This document shows, piece after piece, positions 44,161 to 56,764 of a stretch of DNA of 64,000 nt. A program made the translations under genes and the position numbers. Numbering within the stretch: the first letter of the stretch is position 1; every line of letters starts with the position of its first letter. A model generated the notes under the pieces. It worked only from the letters and a program-made list of their open reading frames with translations, was not told where the DNA came from and did no database searches. The stretch lies in NCBI GenBank assembly GCA_021234155.1, contig JAJEKV010000274.1:186001-250000 (forward strand). The letters run 5' to 3'. This DNA is from Isoetes taiwanensis (Eukaryota; Streptophyta; Lycopodiopsida; Isoetales; Isoetaceae).

Positions 44161-47100
44161 CGGCCCCCAAAACACAAACCCTTCTAGAACCTGGCAACTC
44201 ACAGGGTTTACGTTTCGGAGGCCCTCTCCTTGTCATATTTGGCCGGGACCTTGCGCCGTGTCTTGACGTGGAGTGGGGGTGTTGACGCCAGAGCGGGGAC
44301 CCTAAAATCCCCCCGGAAGCTGCTTGCCTCGAATTTCCTCTCCCCAAGGCCCTGGGGATGGACGGGCCACCTCCCCTCCCCTCCCCGGAACCACGATTTG
44401 GCTCTGCCAATGGACTCAAAACGTCGACATTACCCTGGGGACCAAGTTCCGTGGCCAGAAGACCACCCGACCTCCAAGAAGCGCCAAAGTAGCTCACGTC
44501 CATCACACTCGTAGTCAATTGGCCTAGGATGTGGATGCCGGATACTCTTGTGGAGGGCGTGAGTGTTTCTTTCTTTTGCAAAACCGACCTTGTAACTTGC
44601 TCCCTAGGGTAATTTCGCTATTCCGGACGACTTGGCAGGGTCGATTTGCCATTCCGGAACCTCCTCGGTGCCCGAACGACAAAACAACTGCCCGGTTTCT
44701 ACAAGGCCGACCTCGGGGCGCCAGTGGTTTGACAAGTTCTACCGGACCGATCTGGAATCTTTTGGGCCTTCCCGAAGAGGGACCCCTGAACGGAGGATCC
44801 AACGGTCGGATAGGGGAACCGGGCTCCGGGAGGGTGCTCAATAGCGTGCGGAGCTCTGCCAGGAAGGGCTGCCTCGGGAACTTTTTTGGATCCCGCCTCC
44901 TGGGGTCCGGACTCTCCCCTCTTGTGAGGGATCCCTGCCCTGGCCTCGTTTGACTTGGGGGAGGGTGCCATTTCGGTTGCCCATAGCGGGCTGCCCCGAC
45001 CGTTCTAATGCTAACCCTTTGACCTAGACCTTCTCTGAAAATTCCGAAAATTGGGCTGTGTGCTGGAGATGAATTAGGAATCCAGCTGGCAAAAAATCAG
45101 AATTTATTTTCGTACAATGCATTAATTACGAATTTATGAATGTCTTGCCACTGCAAAAGCGCCCCCCCAACTTCTAATTGCTACATCGGGAGGAGGACAG
45201 GCCCAAACTCCGTTCCGTCAGTTCCCGTTGCTCGCGTTCGGCAGCGGCTTCACCGCCGGGTCCCAAGCTGCAGCAGACCAAGACTTCGGCCCCAAAATGC
45301 AAATCCTTCTAGAACACGGCAACTCCACGGGGTTTACGTTTGGAGGCCCTCTCCTTGTCGATTTGGCGGGACCTTGCGCAGGTGTCTTGGCGTGGAGTGG
45401 GGGGTGTTGGCCTTGAGGCGGGGACCCTAAAATCCCGGAAGCTGCTTGCCCGAATTTCCTCTCCCCAAGGCCACGGGGGACGGACGGGCCACCTCCCCTC
45501 TCGAGCAGCGATTTGGCTCTCGCCAATGGACTCGAAGCGTTGACATTACCACGGGGACCAAGTTCCGTGGCGAAGACCACCCGACCTCCAAGAAGTGCCA
45601 AAGTAGCTCCGTCCATCACACTTTCGTAGTCAATTGGCCTAGGATGTGGATGTGGGATACTCGTGGGCGTGAGTGTTTCTTTCTTTTGCAAAACCGACCT
45701 TGTAACTTGCTCCTAGGGTAATTTCGCCATTCGGACGACTTGGGGTGGTCGATTTGCCATTCGGAGCCTCCCGGTGCCCGAACGACAAAACAACTGCGGT
45801 TTCTACAAGGCCGACCTCGGGGCGCCCAGCGGTTTGACAAGTTCTACTGGGGACCGATCACGGAATCTTTTGGGCCTTCCAAGAGGGGGCCCCGAGCGGA
45901 GGATCCAACGGTCGGATAGGGGAACCGGGCTCAGGGGGGTGCTTAATAGCGTCGGCCCCCCGGGGACTTTCTGCCGGGGAAGGGTTGCCTCGGGAACTTT
46001 TTGGATCCCGCCTCACGGGTCCGGGACTCTCCCCTCTTGTGAGGGATCCTTGCAAGGTCTGGCCTCGTTTGACTTGGGGAGGGTGCCATTTCGGTTGCCC
46101 GCAACGGGCTGTCCCGACCGATTCTAATGCTAACCCTTTGACCTAGACCTTCTCCAAAAATTCGAAAATTTGGGTCAGTCTTTGGAGATGAATTAGGAAT
46201 CCGGTGGCAAAAAATCAGTTGGACAGGCCCAAACTCCGTTCCGTCGGTTTCCGTTGCTCGCGTTCTCGGCCCGGCTTCGGCCAGTCCCAAGCTAACAGAG
46301 ACCAAGACTTCGGCCCCCAAAACGCCAAACCCTTCTAGAACCCGGCAACTCCACGGGGTTTCGTTTGGGAGGCCCTCTCCTTGTCGGTTTTGGCGGGACC
46401 TTGGCTGCCGTGTCTTGGCGTGGAGTGGGGGTGTTGCCTTGCCAGGCGGGGACCCTAAAATCCCGGAAGCTGCTTGCCCGAATTTCCTCTCCCAAGGCCA
46501 CGGGGACGGGACGGGGCTACCTCCCCCTCTCCGGAAACCAGCGATTTGGCTCTCGCCAATGGACTCGAAACGTCGACATGACCACGGGGACCAGGTTAAA
46601 GGTGGCGAAGACCACCGACCTCCAAGAAGCGCCAAAGTAGCTCACGTCCATCACACTCGTAGTCAATTGGCCTAGGATGTGGATGCCGGATACTCTCGTG
46701 GAGGGCGTGAGTGTTTCTTTCTTTTGCAAAACCGACCTTGTAACTTGCTCCCTAGGGTAATTTCGCCATTCCGGACGACTTGGCAGGGTCGATTTGCCAT
46801 TCTGGAGCCTCCCCGGTGCCGGGACGACAAAACAACTTGCCCGGTTTCTACAAGGCCGACCTCGGGGCCCCACGGTTTGACAAGTTCAGGACCCGGTGCG
46901 GAATCTTTTTGGGCCTTCGAAGAGGGGCCCCTGAACGGAGGATCCAACGGTCGGATAGGGGAACCGGGCTCCGGGAGGGTGCTCAATAGCGTGCGGCCCC
47001 CCGGGGGAGCTCTGCCAGGAAGGGCTGCCTCGGGAACTTTTTTGGATCCCGCCTCCTGGGGTCCGGACTCTCCCCTCTTGTGAGGGATCCCCCGCAAGGT

Positions 47101-49145
47101 CGGCCTCGTTTGACTTGGGGGTGGGTGCGGCTCGGTTGCCCATAGCGGGCTGCCCCGACCGTTCTAATGCTAATCCTTTGACCTCGACCTTCTCCGAAAA
47201 TTCCGAAAATTGGGTGTGTCTTTGGAGATGAATTAGGAATCCGGTGGCAAAAATCAGAATTTATTTTTCGTACAATGCATTAATTACGAATTTATGAATG
47301 TCTTGCCACTGCAAAAGTGCCCCCCCGACTTCTAATTGCCACATCGGGAGGAGGACAGGCCCAAACTCCGTTCCGTCGATTCAGGTTGCTCGCGTTCACC
47401 GGCCGACTTCTCGACTGGTCCCAAGCGCAGCGAGACCAAGACTCGGCCCCAAAACGCAAAGCCCTTCTAGAACACGGCAACTCACGGGGTTTACGTTTGA
47501 GGCCCTCTCCTCTCCTTGTCCCGGTTGGCGGGGACCTTGCGCCATGTCTTGGCGTGGTGGGGTGTTGATGCGGAGGGGGACCCTAAAATCCCGAAGCTGC
47601 TTGCCGAATTTCCTCTCCCCAAGGCCCCAGGGGCCGGGCCGGGCCACCTCCCTCTCCGGAACATGATTTGGCTACGCCAATGGACTCTGAACGTCGACAT
47701 TACCACGGGGACCAAGTTCCGTGGCCAGAAGACCCACGACCTCCAAGAAGCGCCAAAGTAGCTCACGTCCATCACACTCGTAGTCAATTGGCCTAGGATG
47801 TGGATGCAGGATACTCGTGGAGGGTGTGAGTGTTTCTTTTCTTTGCAAAACCGACCTTGTAACTTGCTCCCTAGGGTAATTTAAGCCCTTCGGACGACTT
47901 GGCAGGGGTCGATTTGCCATTCCGAGCCTCCCCGGTGCCCGAACGACAAAATACTACGATTTCTACAAGGTCGACCTCGGGGCCGCCCGCTGGTTTTGAC
48001 AAGTTCTACCGGACCGATCTGGAATCTTTTGGGGCCTTTCGAAGAGGGGCCCCCGAGCGGAGGATCCAACGGTCCGGATAGGGGAACAGGGCTCGGGAGG
48101 GTGCCCAATAGCGTCGCGACCCCGGGGGAGCTCGCAAGGAAGGGGCTGCCTCGGGAACTTTTTGGATCCCGCCTCACGGGTCCGGACTCTCCCCTCTTGT
48201 GAGGGATCCCCGCAAGGTCCCGGCCTCGTTTGACTTAGGGGAGGGTGCCCGGCTCGGGGCCCCTTAGCGGGCTACCCGGCCGTTCTAATGCTAACCCTTT
48301 GACCTAGACCTTCTCAGAAAATTCGAAAAATTGGGTTGTGTGTTTGGAGATGAATTAGGAATCCGGTGGCAAAAATCAGAATTTATTTTAGGTACAATGC
48401 ATTAATTACTTAATTTATGAATGTCTTGCCCTTTTGCAAAGCCCCCCCCCCCCGACTTCTAATTGCCACATCGGGAGGAGGACAGGCCCAAACTCCGTTC
48501 CGCCGGTTCCTTTGCTCCGCGTTCTCGGCCGCACCTTCGGCCAGGTCCCAAAGCAATGCAGACCAAGACTCGGCCCCAAAGCGCCAAACCCTTCTAGAAC
48601 CACGGCAACTCCACGGGGTTTTACGTTTCGGAGGCATTCTCCTTACCGGATTCAGCGGGACCTTGCGGCAGGTGACTTGGCGTGGAGTGGGGGTGTTGAC
48701 TTGAGCACGGACCCTAAAATCCCTCGGAAGTCGCTTGCCCCGAATTTCCTCTCCCTAAGGCCCCGGGGCCGGGACGGGCCACCTCCCCTCTCCGGAGGCT
48801 GCGATTTGGCTCACGCCAATGGACTCGAAACGTCGACATTGCCCTAGGGACCAAGTTACGGGGCGAAGACCAAACTTCGGCCCCAAAGCGAAAACCCTTC
48901 TAGAACACGGGGCTCCTCACGGGGTTTACGTTTGGAGGCCCCTCCTTGTCGGTCGGCCGGGGGTGTTGGCCTTGAGCGGAGACCCTAAAATCCCCCCGGA
49001 AGCTGCTTGCCCCGAAAGTCCTCTCCCCAAGGCCCTGGGGACGGACGGGCGACCTCCGCTCTCCGGAACCGTGATTTGGCTCTGCCAATGGACTCAGAAC
49101 GTCGACATTGCCTTGGGGACCAATTTCTGTGGCCAGAAGACCACT
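44161..49145. repeat. GC-rich tandem array, units of about 1.03-1.12 kb
   Basis: The landmark GTCAATTGGCCTAGGATGTG occurs at about 44515, 45631, 46663 and 47783 (spacing 1,116, 1,032 and 1,120). The landmark CCTTCTAGAAC occurs at about 44180, 45304, 46331, 47462, 48591 and 48894. There are thus four long units plus two truncated ones. The third lacks about 100 bp present in the others (ATTTATTTTCGTACAATGCA block), and the fifth jumps to the sixth after ~430 bp. Units differ by many small indels in G and C runs. Reading frames on both strands (44135-44581 minus, 45943-46635 minus, 46679-47083 plus) shift from copy to copy and show no domain, so I treat the array as satellite-like, not coding. 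A run of 13 C lies at 48442-48454. Confidence 0.85.
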
Positions 49146-49551
49146 TATATTCACCCAATAAAGAAATGAGTTTTTGACGTCGCGTATACGTCGCATGCGA
49201 CGTATTTTGTTATAGCGACATTATTTACATTATTTTTTATTTTTTAGTTGTGACATGTTTGATACTGGGGCATGTTTGAGCCTAGAGGCAATGCTTGAGC
49301 CTAAGAGGCTTGTTTGAACCTAGGTGGCATGTTCGACCCTAAGGGAAATGCAACGCCTACATGTGGTATTTTGTTATTCCGACATCATATACAGTATATT
49401 TTATTTTAGTATGTGACCTGTTTGATCCCAGGTCGCATGTTTGAGACACACGTCATGTTTGAACCTAGTTAACATGTTTGATGTAAGTGGCATATTTTAG
49501 CCACGTGTAATGTGAGCCTAGGTGGCAACATGTCATCCGTTCTGTGGTGTT
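49146..49551 (+). repeat. CATGTTTGA-motif repeat region, left member
   Basis: It interrupts the tandem array. It starts with a partly palindromic GACGTCGCGTATACGTCGCA and consists of loosely repeated GCATGTTTGAGCCTAGGTGG-type motifs. Its segment 49436-49536 is identical to 51794-51894. Confidence 0.6.
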
Positions 49552-49621
49552 CTAATGCTAACCCTTTGACCTAGACCTTCTCCGAAAATTCCGAAAATTG
49601 GGCTGTGTGCTGGAGATGAAT
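49552..49621. repeat. displaced fragment of the tandem-array unit
   Basis: TTCTAATGCTAACCCTTTGA through GGGCTGTGTGCTGGAGATGA is an array fragment. Among the array copies it best matches the first unit (45003-45072), which alone has GGGCTGTGTGCTGGAG. Confidence 0.8.
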
Positions 49622-50020
49622 ATCTAGCATTATAACAGGGGGTTGTTTTTGTATTTTTGTACTTTTTTTCCTAAGGTTTTTATATGATTTGTTGATAGTA
49701 TTCCATGAGACGTACTAATCGGTACATCTAGAACGCATATACGCTCACTTTAATTTTCTTGACGCTTTCCAATGGTTGAATCCCTAAATTTTGATATATA
49801 TTTTTTATAATTTAAGGTTCTATGCTAATAAAAAGTATTTTTTTCCTTGCTTTACATGCAAGGCTCGAGTTTTGTTCTGCTCTCCGACAATTCCTTTTGC
49901 AAATGCAACCCTGAATCCTAATTTCTGTCTTGCGGAGGAAAGTGCCGGCACCTATACTACTCGTAAGCTTGGAGCAGGGGCCGCCCCAGAGCCCCTTCTC
50001 GGAAAATCTTGGTAGATTCA
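49622..50020 (+). other. non-coding interval before captured gene pieces
   Basis: AT-rich DNA with no recognised coding sense; the last ~120 bp (GC-richer) may be the 5' UTR of the peptidase-like fragment. Confidence 0.4.
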
Positions 50021-50465
50021 ATGTGGTTCCGCTACCTTCTTACTAAGCTGCATCATTCCTTTGCAGCAACCATCAAGGTATGCTTTTGTCTATTTGTAGG
50101 TCCATGAAATGAGATATGGAGACCTGGATGACCACAAAGATCATTTTCTTGCATTTCCAGACTTTCAATTTGTCTCATATTACCGTTGAGGATGATAGCT
50201 AATGCGATGGAGTACACGATTGCGTTATATTTACATTTGAGTATGCCTTCTATGATGCATCTGACTTGTCTTATCCCCTTGTGTTACAGAGTTATGACAT
50301 TGGGCAGATCACGGAAAGACAGGTGGGACATGAGAATATGGAAAAACCTTCTCTGAGGGGCGGCTTAACATTTGTACATAATGTCAAGGGGGAGGAGATG
50401 ATGCCCACTTTCAAGGCCGATGGGGATACCCTTCTTGTTAGGATCCTACCACTCCCAAGTCCAAG
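50021..50465 (+). pseudogene. signal peptidase S26-family gene fragment, exons 1-2
   Basis: Exon 1 (50021-50077) encodes MWFRYLLTKLHHSFAATIK and ends at donor AAG/GTATGC. Exon 2 (50290-50465) follows acceptor GTGTTACAG in matching phase, reads SYDIGQITERQVG ... FVHNVKGEEMMPTFK then DTLLVRILPLPSPR, and ends at donor AAG/GTGAAT. This matches the N-terminus and catalytic-serine-region box (here VKGEEMMPT, Met before the position where active peptidases have SM) of plant S24/S26-like proteins related to mitochondrial inner-membrane peptidase. The expected next exon (VFVGDVVVLKDP-type) is missing, replaced by unrelated DNA. Intron borders are intact, so it was copied as DNA, not from mRNA. Confidence 0.7.
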
Positions 50466-50683
50466 GTGAATAGTTGTGGGGGGAGTTCAATTTTCTTATT
50501 TTAATGTTTACTTTTTTAAGCTTTACCCTGCGGGTTTTCTGTAAACTTCTGATTGTAGATCCTTTTCTATTTAGCATTTGGCCACCGACAGAATGGCTAG
50601 TAGAGGTGGAGTACATCAGATAATTGCATGCGACACGCCAGGGTAGAAACGGGCACACTTGCATCCAAATAATTTGTGGAGAT

Positions 50684-50812
50684 CAACTGCATATCAAGGC
50701 CGATTACATGCCCTGCTTTGCTGCAGGTAATCCCCTCCCATTTGCAGCAGTCTGTGGTGTTCCATGCGGCACCAAACTCCCTTAGCCCTGACTTGAGCTT
50801 CAGCAGGACCCC
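50684..50812 (-). pseudogene. LRR receptor-like protein N-terminal fragment
   Basis: The minus strand encodes GRAGVLLKLKSGLREFGAAW then NTTDCCKWEGITCSKAGHVI and GLDMQ, the LRRNT_2 cap of plant LRR receptor-like kinases/proteins (LLxFKSGL...W...DCCxWxGVxC). No leucine-rich repeats follow. It lies in antisense between the peptidase and hexokinase pieces. Confidence 0.75.
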
Positions 50813-50954
50813 CGCTCTGCCAGAACACATCTTGCAGATTGAACAGGGGCTGATATTCCCCACAGGATTAATCCTACCACCATCATCATTTTTTTGTTAA
50901 TTCAATCATTTGAATCTCAAGCAGACAGCTAAGACTTGCACTGTTTCTGTTTAA

Positions 50955-51209
<255 letters not shown>

Positions 51210-51221
51210 TAGAATATGAAA

Positions 51222-51300
51222 TACGAGGATTCGAACCTTTACCAAAATAACTCAATATCCTAATAAGACTACTTTAACCAATCTAACCAGTGAGCTAATG
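51222..51300 (-). repeat. tRNA-derived SINE head or tRNA pseudogene
   Basis: The minus strand has box A TAGCTCACTGGTTAG (51297-51283) and a perfect box B GGTTCGAATCC (51238-51228), 44 nt apart. The T-stem and acceptor pair poorly, so it is not a working tRNA. AT-rich flanks; no poly(A) tail identified. Confidence 0.55.
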
Positions 51301-51793
51301 TGATTATTTTTTATCTTAAATCTATGTTTTTTTTTTTATGATAACCCATTGAATTGTTTTAAGGATATGGTCTATGGTTTCAAGAATTATATCTATATCA
51401 AATCCCCCTGGAACCCCCTGTTATTTTGCTACATATTCATATCTGCTACAAATTTACAAGAATGCAAACAGAGTTCATCATATATTTGAGAATTTCAAGC
51501 ATTGCTGCATAGGTGGTACTGGCTTTATATTTGGGTGCCATTTTATATTTGGGTGCCATGGCCCCTTTCAGTAAACCTTATGATACCTTATGATGTTATT
51601 GTTGTTTTTGCCCATTTTATAATAGTGTATTTGCGTATATTTGGGCGACTCTTGGTATGCAATGGAAATAATTTGTTTGTCTTGATGTTATTTTGCTTTT
51701 GAGTAATTTATGTTTACACCCATAAAATTTACCTATGTTTGCTTTAGTTAGGGTCCGAAGGGCCCAAAATTTTTTTTAATATAACAATCAACA
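51301..51793. other. non-coding interval
   Basis: AT-rich. TTTATATTTGGGTGCCATTT is partly tandem at 51525-51560. AAATCCCCCTGGAACCCCCT near 51398 resembles a motif near 27393. Confidence 0.4.
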
Positions 51794-52030
51794 CATGTTT
51801 GAGACACACGTCATGTTTGAACCTAGTTAACATGTTTGATGTAAGTGGCATATTTTAGCCACGTGTAATGTGAGCCTAGGTGGCAACATGTCATTGTGAC
51901 GTCATGTGTTGTATTTTTTTCTCTACTTTATGTGGCATATATTTGATCTTCTATTGGAGCCTAGGTGGCATGTTCTAGTCTAGGGGCAATGCTTGAGCCT
52001 ATGTGGCTTCTTTGAGCCCATGTTCCACCC
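51794..52030 (+). repeat. CATGTTTGA-motif repeat region, right member
   Basis: 51794-51894 is identical over 101 bp to 49436-49536. Beyond it GAGCCTAGGTGGCATGTT-type motifs continue, as in the left member but in a different order. Confidence 0.8.
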
Positions 52031-52065
52031 GTTCTTTATTCCTCCGATATAATGTATACCAAAAG

Positions 52066-52112
52066 GGGGGGGGGAGAGAGAGAGAGAGAAAAAAAGAATT
52101 GAATTGAATGGG
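52066..52112 (+). repeat. G-run and GA microsatellite
   Basis: Nine G residues pass into a (GA)n tract, then an A-rich stretch and GAATT repeats. 52113-52559 has no recognised gene and may be degraded 3' DNA of the CACTA element. Confidence 0.8.
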
Positions 52113-52559
52113 TTTTTATTGCACACGAAGACCAATAGACATAGCCTATCGAAGGGATTGACTGAGGATGTGCATAATATTTGACATATAGAATTTAATG
52201 ATCGTCTCCTCTAGGTGCTAACTAGGAGTCGTCATTGTTAGCATTGCCAACATTTGCATTAAAATGCACGGAAGTACATCCAGATTTCGTGGAATTGCTC
52301 TACGGTGTAAGATGCCGCATGAGAGCTGGTGGTCCAACCTCTTGATGCTCGCTTTTTACGGTGAGTTTGAATGCCTTGATCTGCCCGGGAGGGCTCTTGA
52401 GACGTTATTGACTCTTCTAGCACAACACCTTGGAATATTGGGCGGCCCCGGTGTAGTTTGTATGATAAACCACCATGTTGGGTCTTGTCGACGGTAAAGA
52501 AAAAAATCCGGTCAAAGAAGTCGGGCGTGAGATTGATATTGATGGTCTAAATTTTGAAG

Positions 52560-54932
52560 TGGATATGTATATGTATGTACTGTTCACGGTTATGCGGAAG
52601 GACAAGCGTCTCACTACCGTGGTACATCTTGCTAGAGTTGACAAATGAAAAAGCCACTTGTTCTATCATACTTTCTTCAGAGGCCTGGCCCCCTTAATTG
52701 AAGGTCAAACCAATCGACATCGAATATGAAGGTCTTAAAATTGCCACCAACATCCACCTCCATTATAGTCTTTAACTTCCCGACCCAATCACAAGTGGCT
52801 TTCGACGACACGATCGGCAACACTTGATTGAAACTCCATCGTGAATGATGCCATGACTCGCGATCCACAAGTCTTCGTGTATGTCAAGAGAACTCACACG
52901 ATAGTGGGTCCCATGCCACCATATCTAGGAGTAAGATATATACTGTCAAAAGCACCATTAATGTCAATAGATACAATAACATCAAAAGAAAATACTTGAT
53001 TTCGACATCAACATAATTTGTTGCAACTACCTTTTTCATGACACCTTGTGCATATGCCCATTCCGTAGCTGTAATATACTCCCCCTTGTAATATGCATCG
53101 GTCAAAGCCTGTAGTACCCATTGTCTTTCCATCTTGTCCGGCAAGGGTTCATATCCATGCCATCAGGGTACGGGGCTCGTCTATTATGTCGTCTCCATTC
53201 ATGCCTCTTCTCTTCCATTTCTTCCTTTGCGTTCTCATAACGAGCAATCCATTTTGCCATTGGTGCCGAATTGTAAAGAAGAAATTGATTAACCTTATTG
53301 ATCATATCAGGCGGAAATGACTTCTGCATACCATTGCCTTCTGCCACTACCCCCACAATCTTCTCGTCCCCTTCATCACTCCATAAGCGAGGTGCATCTG
53401 GATGTACGGCGGAAATATATTCTGTCATATAGAAAAGTGACTCTTTCGCAAGCCATCCCTCTGCCATACTACCTTCAGGACGTGCTCTTTGACGCACCAT
53501 ATCCTTCAATACCTTCATAAACCTTTCCAAGAAAAACATCCATCTCGCATATACAGTTCCCGCGAGCTCCACTTCCTCAATAAGATGTACCAAAAGATGG
53601 GTTTCATTTGTCAAGAAAGCTCGAGGGAAACTCCTTCTCCAACAAGCAACATGCCCTCGCCATTTTCACTTTCATCTCTTCAATTTCGTCTTTCGGTATA
53701 GTTTTTTTACACATCCACCTATGAGGTCCCAAAAAAAAAAAAACAACAAAAAAACTTAGCCACAAATAAAATAGACGGGGGACCACTAAATCAACGCAGG
53801 TAACAACCTTATGACCTTTGATAGGGCACTTATTGCCTCCAATGGTCCCTTGTCTAAAACTCCCCTAAAGGTCAGGGGCATGAAGAACTGCATGATCCAA
53901 ACACCAAATATAAGTATAGGTTACATTTAATAGTAGTGCATATATGTGGACTTCAATTGCTTACATGCAAGAACTTATGCCAGTCATGGGACTTTAAACC
54001 AGTCATCTCCCCAGTACTTGTGAATGCGGTTCGCAATGATTGCATATAACCAGTTGGTGTTCTAAGGGCCCTTAAATCACCATAAATAGCTCGATGATCA
54101 GCCCTAGCAATAACCCATTTTGCCGGAGGAAGTGGTTGCCCTTCACCTCGGATCCATGCCTCTTTCTTTGTATTACTTACCTTAAGGTCCATCCTGGCAT
54201 TTGTTGTGTCTTTTTGACCAAATACATGCTTCCATAAAGAGTTTCCCACGTTCTTGAAGATATGCATCGGGTCTAAAAGGTGTTGTATCAATAGGTCTGT
54301 CCGATATGGTAGTCTATAAAAAACAGACTTCCTTTTCATATTGGCAGTAAAGACTTCCTCCTCCGCGGCTTCCTCGCCACCAATCGTATAATTCCTCATC
54401 CTCCTTTGTCTAGGTCGGCTCACGACTTCCTCAATTTCGCAGGTGCCCCCCAGTTGGATTTCCCCTGCGGATTTTCCCCTCTTCCTTCTTATCCTAACGC
54501 TCACCCCATTCTCGTATGGTAATTGCCGCTTGGTGGTTCAGATAGTCTACGATTGCCATCGAATTGTGCACCTGTTGCTTTTTACGAAGGGTGCGTGGAG
54601 CGCAAATACTTCCTAAAACCATCATATACTACTTTCTTCAGATGCTTAGAGTGAGGGTGCTGCAACTTTTCCCCACATATCATGCAAGGGAAGTGCCCCG
54701 ATGTCTTAAACCCAGAACACTCGGCAAGCCCAGGAAAGTCATGCATAGTCCACAATAGTATACCTCTAAGATTAAAAACGTCATTTTTATGTGCATCGTA
54801 GACCTGAATACCTGTGTTCCACAAAGGCAGTAACTCATCCACAATTATTCTTAGGTACACATCTAAATTACTTGGTTTTTTCTTCCCAGGTATCAATAAA
54901 GTCATAATAATGTGCCCACTCTTCATCAACAA
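52560..54932 (-). pseudogene. CACTA (En/Spm) transposase, decayed
   Basis: Read right to left. 54932-54582 holds a tnp2-type catalytic segment (TLLIPGKKKPSNLDVYLRII, LLWTMHDFPGLAECSG, CMICGEK). 54504-53953 continues tnp2 (DLLIQHLLDPMHIFKNVGNS, LKSHDWHKFLH). 53786-53102 is a DUF4218-type region (KMARACCLLEKEFPSSFLDK, HLLVHLIEEVELAGTVYARW, RPEGSMAEGWLAKES). 52868-52560 resembles DUF4216 (WVGKLKTIMEVD, FDVDWFD). The order tnp2-DUF4218-DUF4216 is that of plant CACTA transposase genes. Several frameshifts and stops break it, the N-terminal third is missing, and no CACTA terminal repeats were found. At its upstream end it abuts a gypsy integrase fragment near 55020. Confidence 0.85.
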
Positions 54933-55019
54933 CCATGGGGGTATGTTGTACTACAAGGTTTTAGGCAACAAAGGACCAATTTTGCAAGTGTTTTGACAAA
55001 TACATTTTACACTTGAATT

Positions 55020-55288
55020 TCTAGTCAATCAACCCAGTCATCCTGCTGATAATTGATGAAGCATCGCAAATACTGCTCAAGGGTTTGATTAGTGCACTCC
55101 ACCTGTCCATTGGTCTCTGGATGATGTCCGGAAGAGAGCGAACATTCCACATGCAAGAGTTGTAATAGACGCTTCCAAAAACTGGCAACAAATTGGGGGC
55201 CGCGGTCACTGACAATGTTATCTGGTAAGCCATGGAGTCGAACCACTTCTCGAAGCAAGAGAACCGCTGTGGCTTCACTAGAGATAGA
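55020..55288 (-). pseudogene. int: Ty3/gypsy integrase core fragment
   Basis: The minus strand encodes LLLREVVRLHGLPDNIVSDR then GPQFVASFWKRLL, HPETNGQVECTNQTLEQYLR and QQDDWVD before a stop. It has the second catalytic Asp (SDRG) and the catalytic Glu (GQVE). It begins exactly at the plus-oriented LTR (55289) and ends near the CACTA fragment. With the RNase H fragment at 56891-57457 on the same strand it may be one older gypsy element split by the LTR element. Confidence 0.85.
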
Positions 55289-56764
55289 TGTGACGTTCGG
55301 CCACGATCTAACGGTCCCGGGGCGATATCATCTTTGCAGACCGCCACGCAGCATTACCGCCGGCCCCAATCGGCGTGTAATGCGCCGATCGCGATACCCA
55401 AGCAAGGGCGCCCTAGGGGGCAACTTGCAATGGTGCGCACACTTAGCAATGTGCGCACTTTTAGACCTTTAACCCATTAAAGGTAGACCAAGGGTCATGG
55501 AAACCCTAAACCTAACTGATAGCCTATATAAGGCACCAAACCCTAACTTTCCCTTTTTCGCCCACAGACCTTCCGAGCTCCGATTCGCACGCCTGAGGAG
55601 TCAATTCCAACTCCCACGATCTGCCCGTGCGCCCCAGCTTGTCAGATCATCCTTCCGACCGCATCCCGGGCGTAGCAGAGACATGGACGCCGGATGGGAT
55701 CGAGGAGTGAACCGAGGATCAGGTATTTGGTCGATTGAATAGCCTAAACCTTATTCCAGCCTTCGAACCAGTAGGTTTAGCTTATTAAATCACCCTTAGT
55801 AGCCAAGCAGATCCTGAGATTGACTCTAACTAAAGAACCTAACTCTATGAAATAGATTAGTTCTTATTACTTATGTTGATATGATGGACGGATGTATTCT
55901 GTGGACTCATTGTATTGGGAAGGGGGAGCTAGTCCCTCTTAGTGCATTACTAGATTTCGGCCTGTGTACAGGAGCCCACCTGGTTGTGGGTGAAGGGGCC
56001 AGACTGGCTTAGAATGAGGTTCGTGTTCTGACCCTTGACCGATCCCTCTGGCGTGTAAAGTCTACCGGGGATCAGAGTGACTAGGTCTAATGGCTTGCCA
56101 CTGAGTGTGGGTAAGGCATGGGCTCGACACCCGTGGGGTGGTGTTCACCTTCCAGTGGGTTAAGTCGAATAAGGGCAGTGGCCCTCTAGTCACCTTGGGT
56201 CAGCATGTAGATCTCTGGAGGGAGCGATCCCTACCTGCCCCATCGGGACTGGGGAGATGTAACCCAGGAATAGCCCCTTTGGCTATGCACCCCGTGAGGG
56301 CTACGGTCAGTCCCAACACTTTTCAGCCTACTACGCAAAGTGTGCACGGGGAGGGGCGGATGGAGTGGACAACCCTAAGCCATGTTCTTATGCCAGCCCA
56401 ATCCATTGTCATGATTACATGCGACTTGAACTACGGAGACCCAAGCTTGTCGGTCATCCCCACGAGTCCGAGCCTTGGGTAGGAACTTCCATGTATTGTG
56501 CTGATCTTTGTCTATGCAGATGTTGATGTGCCACCCTTCGAGGTGGATATATGATGATATGTTACTGACGTGTATGTTTACGCTTCCGCAGCTAGGTAGG
56601 CCCTGAGGGAGACGGGGTAAAATGACCCCTTCACTCTTCCCACTGTGGACTCTAGACGGTCACAGTGATATGTGGAGGGCCCTGTATCAGTGTGGAGCTG
56701 GTGCGGGGGATGAACTCCTGTTTGTATACGGTGCGGGCATCGTATACGAGTAGGGGACGTCACA
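55289..56764 (+). mobile_element. long LTR of a retrotransposon (likely 5' LTR)
   Basis: 1,476 bp, starting TGTGACGTTCGG and ending GGGGACGTCACA, so the termini form an inverted repeat TGTGACGT/ACGTCACA. Its first part matches the LTR at 63771 (shared GGTCATGGAAACCCTAAACC and GACCTTCCGAGCTCCGATTC), and its later part resembles the LTR at 5351-6939. Flanks do not give a target duplication (ATAGA before; GTTCT after, which would be interior sequence). AGCACTGACC follows at 56787, as it does after the 6939 LTR end. A recognisable Met-tRNA primer site is not present; TTCTTGGAGACCAAGAGC occupies its place. Confidence 0.8.
55525..55531 (+). promoter_or_regulatory. TATA box of the LTR promoter
   Basis: TATATAA 236 bp into the LTR, preceded by a telo-box-like AAACCCTAAACC at 55501-55512. 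The LTR copy at 63771 has TACATAA at the same place. Confidence 0.5.

Noticed and set aside
44161-49145. Array as a ribosomal DNA spacer
   Set aside because: No 18S, 5.8S, 25S or 5S sequence is seen in or next to it; there is no positive evidence.
44135-49196. Open frames in the GC-rich tandem array as a gene family
   Set aside because: Frame and strand of the long frames change between units, indels are not multiples of three, and no domain is visible.
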